From: Deltaproteobacteria bacterium
GTDB taxonomy: Bacteria; SAR324; JACQKK01
Reading direction: 5' to 3'
Assembly (NCBI GenBank): GCA_029858165.1
Contig: JAOUFO010000082.1
Coordinates: 1 to 7,516 of the forward strand
Length of the DNA: 7,516 nucleotides
Of the stretch, positions 5,908 through 7,516 are shown in pieces. The notes below the pieces were generated by a model. The model saw only the letters and a program-made list of their open reading frames with translations. It made no database searches and was not told the origin of the DNA. Position 1 is the stretch's first letter, and every line of letters begins with the position of its first letter. Both the position numbers and the translations under genes were made by a program.

Positions 5908-6429
5908 TCACTCCGCCGGGGTTTCTGCCTTTTTGGCTGCTTTGGGTTTGGCCTCTGCCTTGGGCTTTGCTTCCGCTTTGGGTTTGGCCTCTGCCTTGGG
6001 CTTTGCTTCCGCTTTGGGTTTGGCCTCTGCCTTCGGCATGGCTTCTGCTTTTGGCTTTTCCTGGGCGGCGCCCGCCGGTTTGGCTTTGGGGGCCGATTGG
6101 GCCTGAAGAGCGATGCCGTCCCCTTGGACCGATTCAATCAGCAACCGGGTCAATTCCTGCCGGTGGCCTTTGGTGCGTTTGTAGTTTTTGCGCCGTTTTT
6201 GCTTGAATACAATGATTTTTTTATCCCGCAGGTGCTCCAACACCGTGGCCTGCACCAACCCGCCCTTTACATAAGGTGCCCCCACTTTTAAGGTGGAGCC
6301 GTTGGAAAGCAACAGAACCTTGTCGGTTTCGTATTTGGAACCGGCATCCAGGTCCAACCGATTCACTTCAATCACGCTGTCGGGCTGGACTTTAAACTGA
6401 TGGCTACCGCATTCAATAATGGCGTACAT
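5908..6429 (-). CDS. rplU: 50S ribosomal protein L21 with repetitive C-terminal tail
   Basis: Large-subunit protein that binds 23S rRNA next to L20. Residues 1 to about 108 are the conserved L21 core: MYAIIECGSHQFKV at the N-terminus (the GGKQY-type motif appears as GSHQF) and the signature KQKRRKNYKRTKGHRQ (76-91). The family is usually about 100-105 residues; this product has 173. The extra 65 or so are Ala/Lys/Pro/Glu-rich and contain consecutive hexads of the form PKAEAK from about residue 126 to 167, ending AETPAE. The tail is probably disordered or an extended helix. Lys-rich tails on L21 occur in some alphaproteobacteria, from general knowledge. A modest SD (GGA, 7 nt from the ATG) precedes the start. 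Good promoter upstream at 6480-6509; rpmA follows. Confidence 0.97.
   Translation of the reverse strand: MYAIIECGSHQFKVQPDSVIEVNRLDLDAGSKYETDKVLLLSNGSTLKVGAPYVKGGLVQATVLEHLRDKKIIVFKQKRRKNYKRTKGHRQELTRLLIESVQGDGIALQAQSAPKAKPAGAAQEKPKAEAMPKAEAKPKAEAKPKAEAKPKAEAKPKAEAKPKAAKKAETPAE
5942..6049 (-). repeat. 36-bp in-frame tandem repeat encoding KAEAKP hexads of L21
   Basis: Two perfect 36-bp units (5942-5977 and 5978-6013) are followed by a 20-bp perfect partial copy (6014-6033) and a degenerate remainder to about 6049. Each unit encodes two PKAEAK-type hexads with different synonymous codons, so the DNA period is 36 bp although the protein period is 6 residues. Copy number can change by slippage or unequal recombination without frameshift. 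Confidence 0.9.
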
Positions 6430-6479
6430 GGTGTTTCCGTAGGTTTGGGGCCGGATAGGCCGTGAACTTTAAAAGATTT

Positions 6480-6509
6480 ATGTTAAATGACCGGACGGTT
6501 TCATGTCAA
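6480..6509 (-). promoter_or_regulatory. Probable sigma70-type promoter of rplU-rpmA
   Basis: On the minus strand a perfect -35 TTGACA (6509-6504), an 18-bp spacer and -10 TAACAT (6485-6480) are seen, with an A-tract (TTGAAAAAAAAAG) about 20-30 bp upstream as a possible UP element. The predicted 5' leader is about 45 nt. The leader contains a small GGCC/GGCC hairpin near 6448-6460, but no known ribosomal-protein autoregulatory structure is recognised. Confidence 0.55.
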
Positions 6510-6596
6510 TAGATGTTGTGGCCGCCGATTCTTTTTTTTTCAACTGCCGGGTTGGGAGTTTTTTTCGGTGTTTTTTGTTAAATCCCGGCGCCATCC

Positions 6597-6605
6597 TGTT
6601 ATGAT
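6597..6605 (+). promoter_or_regulatory. Possible extended -10 promoter of the glycosylase gene
   Basis: TGTTATGAT matches a TGn-extended -10 (TATGAT). A weak TTGTTA at 6575-6580 lies 19 bp upstream. The predicted start near 6612 gives a leader of about 58 nt before the ATG at 6670. It diverges from the rplU promoter, with about 90 bp between the two -10 regions. Confidence 0.4.
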
Positions 6606-6669
6606 TTTGCCCTGGGACAATTCCAAATCCCCTCACCCCCTTTTGAACCTTGCCATTGGTTGACCGGTC

Positions 6670-7308
6670 ATGCCCATCCCATCCGCTTTCCAGGATCACC
6701 ACAAACGACTGATCGGATGCCGCGTGTGCCCGGATGTGCAGCCCCCACCGGTCACCGGCTTTACCCCAGGGGCCGCCATTTATTTGCTGGGGCAGGCTCC
6801 CGGCCCCCGGGAACAGGCCGCAGGCCTCCCCTTTGTGGGACCGGCAGGCAGAAACCTGTTCAAATGGTTTGCCTCCATCGGGGTGGAAGAGTCGTGTTTC
6901 AGGAGCCGGGTACACATGGGGGCGGTCATCCGCTGTTTTCCCGGAAAAACCCCCGGCAAACAGGGAGACCGCCGCCCTTCCCCCCTGGAGATTTCCTGCT
7001 GCGCCTCCTATTTGGAAACTGAATTCGGGTTGTTGCGGCCAAGACTGGTGATTCCGGTGGGCAAAATGGCCATAGACCGGTTGCTTCCGGCCAAAATTCT
7101 GGATGACGCCGTGGGGCGGGTCTTTCAATTGGACCTGGATGGACACCGTTTTGATGCGATTCCCCTGCCGCACCCCTCAGGGTTGAACCGGTGGATCCAA
7201 AAGGACCCCGGCAAATCCCTGTTGGGGGAGGGGCTTCAATTGATTGCCGCCCATCCGGTTTGGCAGCAGGTTTTCGGGCAGGACCCCACCACACCCCCCC
7301 CCCGTTGA
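6670..7308 (+). CDS. Uracil-DNA glycosylase superfamily protein (family 4/5-like)
   Basis: Probable base-excision DNA repair enzyme with the UDG fold and a [4Fe-4S] cluster. The 212-residue product has an N-terminal CRVC pair (C17, C20), motif 1 GQAPGPREQAAGLPFVGPAG (41-60), a region like the family-4 NxVKC...C segment (VIRCFPG with C89, then C110/C111 in PLEISCCASYL), the strand VIPVGKMAIDRLL, and motif 2 LPHPSGLNRW (166-175). C17, C20, C89 and C110 or C111 fit the four cluster ligands of family-4 enzymes. Family-4 members usually have Glu in GEAPG and Asn before VVKC; here these are Q42 and A85. The CFPG...GDRRPS and LPHPSG wording fits a widespread UDG subfamily as I recall it, unverified. 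Start: TGA lies in frame at 6661, so the ATG at 6670 is the first possible; its SD is weak. A ten-C run encodes the proline-rich C-terminal end. Confidence 0.88.
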   Translation: MPIPSAFQDHHKRLIGCRVCPDVQPPPVTGFTPGAAIYLLGQAPGPREQAAGLPFVGPAGRNLFKWFASIGVEESCFRSRVHMGAVIRCFPGKTPGKQGDRRPSPLEISCCASYLETEFGLLRPRLVIPVGKMAIDRLLPAKILDDAVGRVFQLDLDGHRFDAIPLPHPSGLNRWIQKDPGKSLLGEGLQLIAAHPVWQQVFGQDPTTPPPR

Positions 7309-7476
7309 TCTTATCCCCATTGCTTCCAACCTGGGGGGGCTACCCGGAATTTCAAAATCTCCTGTAGCCAACCCATCCTTGGACCCATCACCCCCCCCAT
7401 CTTTCTCCCGGTGTGGTAAAATAAAAACACAAAGCAAGGATGTCCTTCACCCTCAAGACATCAAGGAGGTGGAACG
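7309..7476. promoter_or_regulatory. Intergenic region with possible extended -10 promoter and strong RBS
   Basis: TGGTAAAAT at 7414-7422 matches a TGn-extended -10 (TAAAAT) with no good -35, giving a predicted leader of roughly 48 nt. AAGGAGGT at 7463-7470 is a near-perfect Shine-Dalgarno, 6 nt before the ATG at 7477. No convincing terminator for the preceding glycosylase gene was seen in this stretch, which has an eight-C run at about 7391-7398. Confidence 0.4.
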
Positions 7477-7516
7477 ATGGCTCCCAATTACATCACATTG
7501 ATGTTGCTGAACATGG
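7477..7516 (+). CDS. Start of an unidentified gene cut by the right edge
   Basis: Thirteen codons are visible from the ATG at 7477: MAPNYITLMLLNM. The AAGGAGGT Shine-Dalgarno at the ideal 6-nt distance, the upstream -10-like TAAAAT and the same strand as the glycosylase gene make this a credible gene start. The hydrophobic ITLMLLNM could open a membrane segment or a beta strand. Too little is present to assign a family. Confidence 0.5.
   Translation, partial: MAPNYITLMLLNM

Noticed and set aside
5942..6049. 36-bp periodic repeat considered as a CRISPR array
   Set aside because: The units are directly adjacent with no spacers, and the repeat is in frame inside rplU, encoding a regular hexapeptide.
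6478..7173. 231-codon minus-strand open frame opposite the glycosylase gene
   Set aside because: It is antisense to a gene with clear UDG motifs and runs through the rplU promoter region; no recognisable domain.

Overview
This window comes from a Gram-negative-type bacterium of moderately high GC content (by eye about 55%). The FtsA and FtsZ sequences look proteobacterial or Desulfobacterota-like, but lineage cannot be fixed from the window alone. Recognisable genes cover only about 60% of the sequence, with unusually large gaps for a bacterial core region.

Layout from left to right: (1) the N-terminal 132 codons of a glycine-rich membrane protein on the minus strand, running off the left edge; (2) a gap of about 1.6 kb with no recognisable gene, which holds GC-rich hairpins, a purine-rich start-less open frame and an orphan intrinsic terminator; (3) ftsZ and ftsA on the minus strand, ftsA upstream, 19 bp apart, with a strong terminator after ftsZ; (4) about 780 bp between rpmA and ftsA, containing a sigma70-type promoter and two small overlapping open frames of doubtful status that lead into ftsA; (5) rpmA (L27) and rplU (L21) on the minus strand, rplU first, with a good promoter upstream; L21 carries a long KAEAKP-repeat tail; (6) a uracil-DNA-glycosylase-fold gene on the plus strand, divergent from rplU; (7) at the right edge, the first 13 codons of another plus-strand gene behind a near-perfect Shine-Dalgarno.

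Functionally the window joins two housekeeping modules on one strand. rplU-rpmA supplies two large-subunit ribosomal proteins. ftsA-ftsZ supplies the Z-ring polymer and its membrane anchor. The genes that usually flank them (obgE after rpmA, ftsQ before ftsA) are not visible here. The glycosylase gene is a separate transcription unit, presumably for DNA base repair.

No mobile element, CRISPR array, tRNA, rRNA or known defence system was found. The most unusual observations are the repetitive L21 tail, the chain of small ORFs behind a promoter in front of ftsA, the orphan terminator beyond ftsZ, and the low gene density around core genes.
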